Source: AP-15 sp963787425 (GTDB lineage Bacteria > Pseudomonadota > Alphaproteobacteria > ATCC43930 > CGMCC-115725). Taken from it: 64,000 nucleotides of DNA. The position numbers were made by a program, and so were the translations under genes. Below are positions 28,372-38,966 of this stretch, in pieces; within the stretch, counting starts at the first letter, position 1; each line of letters starts with the position of its first letter. Where the stretch lies: positions 1 through 64,000 of the forward strand of contig CAWBCV010000022.1 in assembly GCA_963787425.1 (NCBI GenBank). The letters run 5' to 3'. Under the pieces are notes generated by a model. That model worked only from the letters and a program-made list of their open reading frames with translations. It did not search any database and was not told the origin of the DNA.

Positions 28372-29193
28372 GTGAGCCGGATCGAGCGGCGCTTCGCGGC
28401 GCTGGGGGAGGAGGGTCGCGCTGGGCTGGTAACCTATCTGACCGCAGGCGATCCCGACCCTGACACGTCCGCCCGGCTGCTTGGCGGCCTTCCAGCGGCC
28501 GGCGCAGATCTGATCGAGATCGGCATGCCGTTCTCCGATCCGATGGCCGACGGCCCGGTAATCCAGGAGGCGGGGCAGCGGGCCTTGAAAGCGGGCATGA
28601 CCTTGCGCCGCACCTTGGCGCTCGTCCGCGAGGTGCGCCGCGCCGACGAGGCGACCCCGATCGTGCTGATGGGGTATTACAACCCGATCTACCGCTACGG
28701 AGTGGAGAGTTTCGCGCAGGACGCCGCCGCCGACGGTGTCGACGGGGTTATCGTCGTCGACCTACCGCCCGAGGAAGACGCCGAGTTGACCGCGCCGGCG
28801 CGCGCCGCGGGCCTCGATTTCGTTAGGCTCGCCACGCCGACCAGCGACGACCGCCGCCTGCCCGCTATCGTCGAGCACGCCAGCGGGTTCATTTACTACG
28901 TCGCGGTCGCCGGCATTACTGGCACCCGCTCGGCCGACGCCGCCGATGTCGCGACCGCCGTCGCTCGCCTCCGCCGGTTCACCCATTTACCGATCGCCGT
29001 CGGTTTCGGCATCCGCACTCCGGAACAAGCCGCCGCAGTGGCGCGTGCTGCCGACGCCGCCGTCGTCGGCACGGCCCTGGTGCAGCGCCTCGCCCTCAAC
29101 CTCAACCCCGACAACACCGCCAAACCCGGCCTGATCGGGGCAGTGCTGGCCGATGTGCGCGCCCTCCGAGTAGGCGTGCGTAAGTCCATGTAA
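28372..29193 (+). CDS. trpA: Tryptophan synthase alpha subunit
   Basis: 273 aa, GTG start. Cleaves indole-3-glycerol phosphate. Catalytic Glu in DLIEIGMPFSDPMADGPVIQ with the Asp in the same block, IVLMGYYNPIYRYG, and the phosphate site GFGIRTPEQA. Intact and downstream of trpB. Confidence 0.97.
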   Translation: MSRIERRFAALGEEGRAGLVTYLTAGDPDPDTSARLLGGLPAAGADLIEIGMPFSDPMADGPVIQEAGQRALKAGMTLRRTLALVREVRRADEATPIVLMGYYNPIYRYGVESFAQDAAADGVDGVIVVDLPPEEDAELTAPARAAGLDFVRLATPTSDDRRLPAIVEHASGFIYYVAVAGITGTRSADAADVATAVARLRRFTHLPIAVGFGIRTPEQAAAVARAADAAVVGTALVQRLALNLNPDNTAKPGLIGAVLADVRALRVGVRKSM

Positions 29194-29533
29194 AATGAGA
29201 AAACCGCAGTTACTAAATTGCTAAGAGAGAGCTTGTATGATATTTTCACAAGAGCCTATGATATCATGCTTCCAACTTCCGTAGAGAGTAGACAGGAGGT
29301 CGGTTAAGAACGAAGTGGCGATGGCTGATATTTCGCTGCACAAAACAGCAAAAACAGCCAGCAACGCAATGCCTCTATGACATCGCCCGCTAGCTCCATA
29401 CGCCTTTGAAGGCGTCTGGGCGCTACGTCTTGGGAGGGCGAGGCAGACGTCCGGCGCCGTGCTTGTATTTCCATTGTAATATCAGGACGCCCGGGTGGGC
29501 GCCAAACCGGAGGGATCGGCCTTGCAGAGTTCC
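29194..29533. other. Intergenic region trpA to coxL, AT-rich at its left end
   Basis: 340 bp with no supportable gene. The first 110 bp are markedly AT-richer than the surroundings (ttgctaagagagagcttgta), and might hold a promoter for the following gene. A small imperfect palindrome lies around 29400-29430. A GTG at 29495 in frame with the next gene is an alternative start. Confidence 0.5.
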
Positions 29534-31881
29534 ATGAAGACCGGGATCGGGCAGCCGGTGCGGCGGCGGGAGGATTTCCGGCTGCTGACCGGAAAGGGCT
29601 GCTACAGCGACGATTTCGGCTTTCCGGAGCAGGCTTTTGCGGCGATGGTGCGATCACCGCATGCGCACGCCCGCATTCGTTCGATCGACACTCGGGCGGC
29701 GGAGGCGGCGCCCGGGGTTCTCGCGGTGCTGACCGGGCGGGACATGCGCAATGACCGGCTGCAGGCGATCCCCCATTCGGTGGGTACGCGACACCCGGCC
29801 GACATCACGCTCGAAAACACGGACGGCTCTCCGCCGTTCATCCCGCCCCATTTCCCAATGACAACGGAAGAGGCGCGTCATTGCGGAGAGATCGTCGCAA
29901 TGGTCGTGGCGACGAGCCCTGCCGCAGGCAAAGACGGCGCCGAACTGGTTGCGGTCGACTATGAACCTTTGCCGGTGGTGACGCACTCTGTGACGGCAGT
30001 CCAACCGGACGCACCGATCGCGCGGGGGGACGCCAGCTCCAATATCTCCATCGATGCCGAGGTTGGCGACACGGCCGCCACCAATGCGGCTTTTGCTAGG
30101 GCGGCTCACATCGTCAAATTCGAGACCTGGGTGCAGCGCATCGCTGGGGTCCCGATGGAGCCGCGCGCCGCCACCGGCACCTTTGACCCGGACACCGGGC
30201 GCTACACCCTTTACGCGGGGATTGGGGGCGCCGTCCGGCCGAAGCAGGAGCTCGCGAAGGTCCTCGGCGTCCCAGAGAACAAGGTACGCGTTGTCATGCA
30301 TGAGGTCGGCGGCAATTTCGGAACGCGAGGCTCGTTCAATCCGGAATTTGCACTGGTGACTTGGGCCGCCCGCAAAGTCGGCCGCCCGGTCAAATGGACT
30401 TGCGAGCGCAGTGAGGCCTTCCTCTGCGACTACCAGGCGCGCGACCTGGCAGTCGAGGCCGAGCTGGCGCTCGACGGTGACGGCCAATTCATCGCGATGC
30501 GCGGCTCCAATATCGCCAATGTCGGCGCCTACCCGATCTCTTACGGGCCGCTCGCCAAAGGCGTCGAAATCATGTCGAGCATCTATCACGTGCCGGCAGT
30601 GCATGTCCGCGCCCGCGCCGCGATCACCAACACATTGCCCACCCGGCCCTATCGCAGCTCTGGGCGCCCCGAGGTCATGTTCGTCATGGAACGGCTGATC
30701 GACCTCGCCGCGCGGCAGTGCGGGTTCGACCGGCTGGAATTGCGGCGTCGCAATCTGGTTCCGGAATCAGCAATGCCGTACCGCAACCCGTTCGGCATGG
30801 TTTACGACAGTGGCGCCTACCACCGGGTCATGGAGCGGGTCGTCGCGCTCGGCGACTGGGCCGGGTTTCCGACGCGGCGGGCGGAGGCCCGAGGGCGCGG
30901 CAAATACCGCGGCATCGGCGTCAGCAATTACGTCGACACCGCGACCGGAACGCCGCGCGAGCGCGCCGAAATCACCGTATTGCCGGACGGCGTCGTGGAA
31001 GTCGTCGTGGGGACCGTGTCGAACGGCCAGGGTCACGAGACCAGCTTTGCCCAGCTGATCGGCGAGTGGCTCGGTGTACCGATGGACACGGTGCGGCTCG
31101 TGACCGGCGACACCGATCGCGTGTCGGTCGGCGGCGGCTCGCATTCCGGCCGCGCATTGCGCCTCGCCAGCATTGTCATGCTGAACGCCTCGCGCGACAT
31201 CATCGCCAAGGGACTGCAGATCGCCAGCCACCTACTGGAAGCCGCGCCCGCAGATCTCGAGTTCGTGAATGGCCGGTTCCGGGTCAAGGGAACCGACCGC
31301 ACGCTCGGGATCTTCGAGGTCGCGGCGGAAGCATTGCGGCGCAACGATCTACCGGACGAGCTGCGCGGCCCGCTCGCCGCCGAAAGCGACGAGACCAACA
31401 ACCTCGCAAGTTTCCCCTATGGCTGCCATGTCTGCGAGGTCGAGGTAGACCTCGACACCGGGGTAGTCGAAATCGCGCGGTACACGGCTGTCGACGATGT
31501 CGGGCGCGCAGTCAATCCGCTGATCGTGCACGGCCAAATCCATGGCGGCATCACCCACGGCTTAGGTCAGGCGCTGAGCGAATACTGCGTGTACGATCGC
31601 GAGACCGGCCAATTGTTGTCCGGCTCGCTATTGGATTACGCGCTGCCGCGAGCCGACCGATTGCCCTTCTTCAATACCGAGCTCAGCGAAGTCCCGACCC
31701 CACCCACCCACTCGGGATCCGCCCGGCCGGCGAAGGCGGCACCACTCCGGCGCTCGGGGTCGTCATCAATGCCATCGTCGATGCGCTCGCCGATTTCGGC
31801 GTCATCCACATCGAGATGCCGGCTACCCCCGAACGCGTCTGGCGCGCCATCTGCGCAGCACGCGTCGGTTCCGCTGAATGA
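29534..31881 (+). pseudogene. Xanthine dehydrogenase/CoxL-family molybdopterin-binding subunit, frameshifted near its end
   Basis: Large catalytic subunit of a molybdenum hydroxylase, about 782 aa. Start MKTGIGQPVRRREDFRLLTG. Contains VGGNFGTRGSFNPEFALVTWAARKVGRPVKW and RPYRSSGRPEVMFVMERLIDL, so it is form II-like and lacks the AYRCSFR loop of true CO dehydrogenases. An indel in the C-rich run near 31697 (gaccccaccc) shifts the frame. The expected tail THPLGIRPAGEGGTTPALG, including the family's active-site Glu, is in the next frame to 31881. No medium (FAD) or small (2Fe-2S) subunit is adjacent, so it is an orphan subunit or relies on partners elsewhere. Confidence 0.85.
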
Positions 31882-32070
31882 TCGGGAAGCTCGAATCCAG
31901 ACTTGCGGCAAATTCTAGAGAGGATCACAAACGTCGTTCCCCGGAACGCCGGTCGGGATGGCTCCCGGCCATCGCCGATCGGCTCGAAGAAGTTCTGGCG
32001 TGTTCGTGCTGCCGTTGTCCAGACGTGCTGGTCGACTGCCCAGCTGGGGGAATGTCGCTTGATACGAAAT

Positions 32071-35000
32071 ATGACCATCAGAAAGCTCCTACTGTCCTTT
32101 CGCAGCGCTTTCGTAAACGCCAGATTTGGATGCGCTGATCGGGATTGCGCTGACCGCGAACAGCGCTCTCGCCCAATCTGAGCACGTCCTTCGCAATCAG
32201 GCGATCGAGCTGAGCCTCGACATTCAGGAAGGTCCAACGGGATCGATAAAACTGATTGGAATTCGCGACATCGTGGCGAATAAGCAATGGCTAAGTCAAC
32301 CGACACAGCTCCTTCGAACTATCGGCAAATGGCATAGTCTGGCCCAGCGATACCGGACTCGCGGTAAATTCCATACAGGAATTTGGCAATAATCAACTGA
32401 CTGTGCAGGCGCGGACTCGCGACGGGAGCTTCAGCATTGACTTAGAGGTCCAGACAGAGCCCGGATCAGGTCTGGCGCTAATCTCTGGGTTCATCCTTAA
32501 TCAAGCCCAGAACTGGTTCGGACCCTTCCTTGTTGGAGACAAACAATCAGGAGCGGTTCCAGTGTTTCCAGCGGATGCGGAACTTGCCACAGTGCGGCCA
32601 ACCAGCCGCCACGAAGAAACGCTGGGTAAGCGGGTTCGGTGGCATCCTTTACTCCACCCAAGAGGACAACGACGGAGAATGGAGCGCTACCGAGCCGCTG
32701 CAATCCACAAGCGACCCGCACTCCCGGAATTTCTTCCCGCCGGGCGCACCGCTCGCCGCAGTAAGAAGGAACGACCATCAGAGCGACGTATTCGCCATCG
32801 GCGCTGACGGACAGTTGTACACAATATTTCGCCTAGACAACTCGTCGTGGAGCCCGCCCGTGTTGCTATCACATCACGGCATCGGCGAGTTTATGCCGTC
32901 TGGCTCGGTGTCCGCCATAAGCGTACGCGAGCAAACGGACCCGCCGACCGCCGCCCAAGCCCGACAAAACGAAGTTGATGTATTTGCAATCTCGCAAGCC
33001 ACCGGCCAGGTCTTTATCTCACGCGAAGTGAACCACGGCCCTTTTACCGAGCCTGCGCCCATCAACCCGGCACAAGCGCAATTGGATCGGGCAGCACACC
33101 TCGCCACCGTGAAGCGCAACGAGCAGCAGCAAGATTTTGTTTGTAGTCGACCCGCAAGGCCGCTTGCTGACATCGTTCAACAACAATGGCGGTGGCGCAT
33201 TGTGGTCGGATTTTATTCCTTTATCCGGCGGTGCGACGACGCTGACCCCCGGTTCGCGCCTCGCGGCCGTTCGCGGACCGGGCGATGACGAGCATGTTTT
33301 CATTGTCGGCCAGGCTCCTGGCTCAGACGTCGGCACGGGTTGCATTTATGAAACGCATGAAGTGAACGACGGCCCCTGGAGTGCCTTGACTGCCATCACG
33401 CAGCCGGACGCAGGACTGACACCAGGAAGCCCTATTACCGCGGTACGGAGAACCGGCTCCGAGATCGATGTGATGGCCCCGCTGCAAGACGGAAGGATCG
33501 GACTGACCATCGGCAGACCAACGGAGCCTAAACGAACTTTGGTGTTTTGCCGGCCTCGCTGAACGTCAGCGCCAATGCCACTCTGGCTGCGATTTTGCGG
33601 AAGTCCAGCCAGTTGGACGCGTTTTCCGTCCACCAGGCCAGCGGACGGATCTGGACCGCTGCTGATGGCTTAGGCGCCGCCTATCTGCGGACCGTGTTTC
33701 CGAGAATTCACTTCACCGGCCAGTTTTCACCGACAGGCCTGGCAGGCATGGACGGTATGGTCCCGCAGGAGATGGGCAGCTGGACCACGTTGAGGTTCAA
33801 ACCGGACGGGACCGGTCCCATCAAACTCGGCATGCCGTGTGACGCCGATCCGGTGGCGCAGGGGACCGGACTGCCCCAGGGAATGAACTCGCTGGAAGTC
33901 GCAAACGTGACCGACCCGAGCGTCGTCCGTAGCTTATTCTTTGCCGATCTCGGCGGCAATGTGGAAGGCGGGTCGGCTCCGACGCAATTCACTCTTGGCC
34001 CGGATGCAATCGCCGGATTTTGGGTGGCGCAAATCAAGGGCCAGCAGCAACTGGCGACGCCGGTGTTTGGGATCGGCGTGGCGGATCAAGACTTCCGGCA
34101 TAGCGTCGACTTATACGTGAGCCGTCATGCTGCGCAGTGGGCCAAGGTAGACACGCCGACATGGCTCAGTGAGGCTGGGGCAATCTATACGTTTTCCGGA
34201 GGAGGAGCGGGCGGAATCTATCTCGCGCTCCCCCACGCTCCCGAATTAGCCTCCTATTCTGCCCAAACCGATCCCGGCCTATGTCCCGGTATTAGTCAAA
34301 TGAGCTTCCAGTGCGCGCTGCGAAGAATGCTCACGTGACGTGCCCGGATGTTCTCGATGGAAGGGGACAGCGCCTTACTTTTGTAAGGGCGATTATTTCA
34401 TCCGGGAAGATCTGGGCGGCGAAACGTCGCTGAAAGCAAGCATCGACGAGGTCCATCACACTCTAGACGCAAACGGAGTGCCAGGGCGTGTGATCCTCTA
34501 TCTGGAGCCTTTCGTGGTGCACAAGAACAGCGCAGTTGGAAATGCTCATGGCGAGTTGTGGGGCGGCCGATTTCCGGAAGCGGATATGGTGTGGCCTACG
34601 GATATGGCGTGGCCTCCCTTTGGCGGTGATATAACGATCGCGATGTCGCAGGCCAATGGAGAATGGCAACAGTATGTAGTGCAGACGGCGGCATTCCTGG
34701 TGCAGCAAACCGGTGCCGACGGGATCTTTCTTAACTCGGCGGGCTGGCGGCTGGGGTTTCCGTCGAAACGAAGCAGGAGGTCGTGCTTAATTCTCCGCTC
34801 GAGAACGCAATGGGTCCTTAATCTGGTGGACCGCGTGCGCGCTGCAATCCGAGCGATATCGCCCAATTATGATGCGATCGTGCTGTCAGAAAACACGGCG
34901 GGACCCATGTGGCGCCATGTCGACGGCAGTGTGAGCGCAGACTTCAATCCTTCAGGCGGGAGCTTCTCTGGAGTGGAAACCTTGGGTGGACGCTTCTGAC

Positions 35001-35511
35001 CTCGCCGATCCGATATGCCACGCCGCTCATCAATGTGTTCAGCAATGGCACCGACTTGAATGAGTTGAACCAGGTATTCGCGGTCGGGCACAATCTGGCG
35101 CTTTGCACGAATTCGGGCTCAATCTGGATACAGGCTAACGCGGCCTATATCCAGCAACTGGTGCAGGCGCGAAGAGACCTTGCGTCGGCGCTGGTCCACG
35201 GCGCTCAGATCTATCAGCTGCAGGTTGTCGGAGATCAGGGAAACACCGTCGAGGTATACGCATATACCGGGAGCCCGAACGTTGTTAACGTTCTGAATGC
35301 AAGCAACACTGGGTTTACCGGCACCATACCGGTTAACACGCTGATGCAACCCAATACAATATGGCGCGACCGGATAAGCGGAGATCTTTTCGCGGTAACT
35401 CCTGGAGGACTGCCCATCACCGTTCCGGCCGTTCCCGCGGATAATGTTAATCGGCCCTGCGGCGCTCCGGGCAGATGCGGCTTGAGGGTGCTTGAACAAA
35501 CGTTAAATTGA
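32071..35511 (+). pseudogene. Large secreted lectin/glycosidase-like protein, broken by seven or more frameshifts
   Basis: Pieces of one long protein follow each other in changing frames: signal peptide MTIRKLLLSF ... ALTANSALAQS (break near 32130), DTGLAVNSIQEFGNNQLTVQ (32345-32600), a beta-propeller-like part with repeated SDVFAIGADGQLYTIF, VDVFAISQATGQVFISREVN and EHVFIVGQAP units (32620-33540), LNVSANATLAAILRKSSQ onward (33560-34330), then EDLGGETSLKASIDEVHHTL ... VILYLEPFVV ... GADGIFLNSAGW, a TIM-barrel glycosidase-like region, and a C-terminal part from 34990. About 1,140 codons if repaired. GC and codon use differ from the neighbours. It lies between the coxL end and a second coxL tail. 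The exact families are uncertain. Confidence 0.6.
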
Positions 35512-35512
35512 T

Positions 35513-35687
35513 GTTGTCCGGCTCGCTGTTGGATTACGCGCTGCCGCGAGCGGCGAAGGCGGCGCGACCCCGGCGCGTGGCGTCGTCGTCAATGCGATCG
35601 TCGATGCGCTCGCCGAATTCGGCGTAACTCACGTCGAAATGCCCGCGACCCCCGAACGCGTCTGGCGCGCCATTCACAGAAACGGTG
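35513..35687 (+). pseudogene. Orphan 3' end of a second coxL paralogue
   Basis: Matches the end of the coxL gene at 31615-31860. It opens with ttgtccggctcgctgttgga and ends with cccgaacgcgtctggcgcgc. Its internal part is missing: it jumps from ...ccgcgagc directly to ggcgaaggcgg. In frame it would read GEGGATPARGVVVNAIVDAL, AEFGVTHVEMPATPERVWRA. Divergence from the left copy is too large for a recent duplication, so this is the remnant of a distinct paralogous gene. Confidence 0.8.
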
Positions 35688-37509
35688 TCAGCGCCCGCTC
35701 AGCCGCGTGAAGCCGTCGGCGCTCCAGTCCTCGCTGCCGACGCCGTGATGCACCAAGAAGAGCCCCGCGGGGTCGTATTTCTTCTTGATGGACAGCAGTC
35801 GAGGGTAGTTTGGGCCCCAATACGAGGTCTGCCAGTCGGGCTCGAAGAAATCGCTTTCGGCAAAATAAGAGCCCGCCCCGGGTGCCACGCTTTTCAGCTC
35901 GCTCATCGCCTTGCCGATCCGGCGAGCATCTCGGCGGTCCACCTCCAGGTCCGGCTGATGACCGGGAAGCCCGGGAAAAGTCGGCGGGTCCTCGCCGGCG
36001 ATGATCGCGAGGGCGAAGGCGTCGAGCACGTCCGGGTTCATCGCGGTGTCTCTGGTGGCAGACACCGCCTCTTCCGATCCCCCGGCCAGCCCTTTCTGGA
36101 AATGGAGTTCGACCGGCCACTGCCTGACGGCGGCGAACAGCGCGTCCGCGAGTTCGATCCCGCCGTTCCGGATGCAACAGCGAAACGGGTAGCCAGAAGG
36201 ATTGGAAGCTGGAGAGAAAATGGCCTACCTCGGCCAGATTTCCCGACCAAAAGATATTCTCTGGTGGTGCTCCCGGCCGGTCATCCGACAGCACGGCGCC
36301 GGGAAGGTGCGTTTTCAGAAAAACCGGGTCCCAGAGATTTCGAGCCGGCGCTGCAATGATCCGGGGCGTGAGCTGATAGGTAAAATCCTGCGGTGATCCG
36401 TTGACCCAATGGAAAAACGGCTGCCAGACCGTCTGGGCCTGTTGCTGGTCGAGCCCCTGGAACGTCATCCGGATCTCGAGGCGATTGCCGAGCCGCAGCG
36501 TAACGATCTCCCCCCAGTGTGGATTGAGGAGATTGTCGGCATAGAAGTCGATGAACTGACCGATCAGCCGGCGAAAGGCGGCGTCGGAAAAGGCGTGGAT
36601 CGTTGCGGAAACCGCGCCAAAGAACGTCGGCAGCTCATGCGTCTCGAGGGTGAGCCGGGTGACGACGCCGAGGCTGCCGCCACCGCCGCCTTTGAGCCCC
36701 CAAAACAGGTCCGGATTGGTGCAGGCATTGGCGATGCGGACCTCGCCGTCGGCGGTGACGATCTCGGCTTCCAACAGCCCCGCCGCAGCGGTGCCGAAAT
36801 TTTTCGAGAAGCTGCCAAAGCCACCCGCCTGAACCAGCCCGGCGACCCCGACCGTGCCGCAGCCGCCGCCCTGCACATAGCGACCGCCCTTGGTCGTCAC
36901 CTGGTTGTAGGTATGCATCCAGATTGCGCCCGACCCGACCGTGACGGCGGGTTGCGGCGGTTGCCGTGCCGCGCACCCTTGCGGGGTGAAATTGTCGTGC
37001 AAAGTGATGGCGTTCATGCGCCGGGTCCAGATCAGCAAAGAATCCGGCGCATTCGATCTGCCGAGATAGCTGTGGCCGCCGCCTTTGACGACCAGCCGCA
37101 GGTTATTATCGCGGGCGAAATCGACTGCAGCAAGGACGTCACCGGTCGTCTCAGCCGCCACCGCATAGACACTGGGTTGAGACGCCCAAGCATCGACCCA
37201 GCCCGCGGTCTGCGTCAGGGCGACGTTGTCGCCGATGTAGTAGGGATTTTTCAGCTCTTTGAAGAGATCGCCGCATGACGCCCCATCCGGTGCTTCGCGA
37301 CAAGCGCTCAGCGGCGAGTTCACCCTTTTGAGCCGGCCGCCGACAGCCTCGTTCAGCTTTGTCCAGCTCGCCTCGTTTGGCCATGATGGGTCGCCGGGGC
37401 GCACCCGGCGAGCGGGGGCGTTTTCTGATATGGCGGCCCGCAGGAGTCTGGGCAGCAGCGGCACGAAGGCGAGGGCTGCAGCGCGCCTGAGCAAGCTTCT
37501 TCTGTTCAT
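35688..37509 (-). pseudogene. Tat-exported FAD-linked oxidase (BBE type), one frameshift
   Basis: N terminus MNRRSLLRRAAALAFVPLLPRLLRA is a twin-arginine signal. The FAD-binding PCMH domain has VVKGGGHSYLGRSN (His for 8-alpha linkage) and GGGCGTVGVAGLVQAGGFGS (Cys for 6-S-cysteinyl linkage), so flavin is probably bicovalent as in berberine-bridge/gluco-oligosaccharide oxidases. After SFQSFWLPVSLLHPE the frame shifts near 36170. The next frame gives IELADALFAAVRQWPVELHF and the BBE domain NYPRLLSIKKKYDPAGLFLV to 35688. About 606 aa when repaired. Its 3' end abuts the coxL remnant. The substrate is probably a carbohydrate or alcohol. Confidence 0.82.
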
Positions 37510-37530
37510 AGCAATTGTGACTAGAGGATT

Positions 37531-38112
37531 TTAGTATAGCAGCGGGATCAGCGCAGCGGTCTCTCGGCGGTAATCGCCGTATTCAGGGAAATTCTCGCAC
37601 ATGCGCTTCTCCTCGACGTGGATTTTCCACAGAAATCCGATCAGCATAAAAATTACGGCAAGGACGCCCCGCCACTGGCCGATCGCCATTGCTGTACCAA
37701 TAAAAGCCAACAGCAAGCCGGTATAGATCGGATGACGAACGGCCCGATAGGGGCCCGTGCGCACGAGCGCATGATCCTCTTTCACTGTGACGATGCCGCT
37801 CCAGTTCCGCCCGAGATGAACGCGTGCCCACATGGCGAACCCAAGGCCCGCCGCAACCATGACTGCCCCGAGCGCCGGAAAAAAGCGACCTGCCGGTACG
37901 ACCCGTGCCGACAGTATCGGCGGCAGCCAGCGCTGCACCGCCAAGAGCGCGGCGCAGGCGAGGAGCGGGACTACATGCAATGTCCGCGAGCCGATCGATT
38001 CCCGCCAGCGCGCGGGCTTCGTGTGTCGCGCGGCAACGGTCCAGAAGGCTGCCCAGACACACCACATGGCCGGAATGAGAAAGCGGAGGGAAGCAGCCAA
38101 GGTCAGCTTCAA
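37531..38112 (-). CDS. Isoprenylcysteine carboxyl methyltransferase-like membrane protein
   Basis: 193 aa, about 5 hydrophobic helices, with the ICMT/PEMT-type C-terminal signature LVRTGPYRAVRHPIYTGLLL followed by EEKRMCENFPEYGDYRRET. SAM-dependent methyltransferase of the inner membrane; bacterial members act on unknown lipids or isoprenoids. Lies 21 bp from the FAD oxidase start and 4 bp from lipB, on the same strand. Confidence 0.8.
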   Translation of the reverse strand: MKLTLAASLRFLIPAMWCVWAAFWTVAARHTKPARWRESIGSRTLHVVPLLACAALLAVQRWLPPILSARVVPAGRFFPALGAVMVAAGLGFAMWARVHLGRNWSGIVTVKEDHALVRTGPYRAVRHPIYTGLLLAFIGTAMAIGQWRGVLAVIFMLIGFLWKIHVEEKRMCENFPEYGDYRRETAALIPLLY

Positions 38113-38116
38113 GACA

Positions 38117-38806
38117 TCAGAAATGCGTTCTCATGAGCTCCGTCAGGGGCGGAACCTCGAATACCTCCGCGAACGCGCGCCTCAGCGCAGTGTCGACCTC
38201 CGCCATGGTCGCGGCGATGCCGAGCTCGGCAAGAGAGGTCACGCCGTGCTCGGCGATCCCGCAAGGGACGATCCCGCGGTAATGCTCGAGCTCGGGGTCA
38301 ACATTGAGCGCCAGACCGTGATAAGTGACCCACCGACGCACGCGCACGCCGATCGCGGCAATCTTCTCCTCGTTTCCCGAGGGCCGCACCACCCATATGC
38401 CGACGCGGCCGTCGCGCCGTTCGCCGCGCACAGCGAAACGCGCGAGCGTCCGGATCATCCATTCCTCGAGCTGGTGCACGTAGCAGCGCACATCTTGCCC
38501 GCGCCGGCGCAGATCCAGCATCACGTAGGCGATCCGCTGGCCGGGTCCGTGATAGGTATAGCGGCCGCCGCGGCCGGTGCGATGCACCGGCAGGCGCCCC
38601 GGTTTGAGCAGCTCCTCATGGCGCGCGCTGGTCCCGGCGGTGTAGAGCGGCGGATGCTCGAGCAGCCAGACGAGCTCGGCAGCCGCCCCCGAACGGATCG
38701 CTGAGACGCGTCCCTCCATTTCCTCGACCGCAGCGGCATATTCCACCGGCGTTTCGCTAACCCGCCACTCGATCCCGCCCGGCGGCATCACCATCTCAGG
38801 GTCCAT
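38117..38806 (-). CDS. lipB: Octanoyl-[ACP]:protein N-octanoyltransferase LipB
   Basis: 229 aa; transfers octanoate from ACP to lipoyl domains. Motifs RGGRYTYHGPGQRIAYVMLDL, the catalytic Lys in KIAAIGVRVRRWVTYHGLALN, and the Cys in IVPCGIAEHGVTSL. Intact and complete. LipA is not in the window. Confidence 0.95.
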   Translation of the reverse strand: MDPEMVMPPGGIEWRVSETPVEYAAAVEEMEGRVSAIRSGAAAELVWLLEHPPLYTAGTSARHEELLKPGRLPVHRTGRGGRYTYHGPGQRIAYVMLDLRRRGQDVRCYVHQLEEWMIRTLARFAVRGERRDGRVGIWVVRPSGNEEKIAAIGVRVRRWVTYHGLALNVDPELEHYRGIVPCGIAEHGVTSLAELGIAATMAEVDTALRRAFAEVFEVPPLTELMRTHF

Positions 38807-38855
38807 GCGGCTTGATATAATGGGCCGGATTTGCTAATCACGCCGGCCCTATCGT

Positions 38856-38942
38856 GCGGTCGTGGCGGAATTGGTAGACGCGCAGCGTTGAGGTCGCTGT
38901 GGGGGAAACTCCGTGGAAGTTCGAGTCTTCTCGACCGCACCA
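38856..38942 (+). tRNA. tRNA-Leu (anticodon GAG)
   Basis: Acceptor stem gcggtcg (38856-38862) pairs with cgaccgc (38932-38938), then discriminator A and an encoded CCA (38940-38942). Anticodon stem cagcg/cgctg (38883-38887 and 38895-38899) encloses loop ttgaggt, giving anticodon GAG at 38890-38892, which reads CUC/CUU leucine codons. It has a long variable arm as expected for tRNA-Leu, and T-arm gttcgagtc. Confidence 0.95.
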
Positions 38943-38966
38943 GCCGCAGCCGCCAATTGCTGACCC

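Noticed and set aside
29534..31881. Aerobic CO dehydrogenase large subunit
   Set aside because: Lacks the AYRCSFR active-site loop and has no coxM/coxS neighbours, so only a general molybdenum hydroxylase subunit is claimed.
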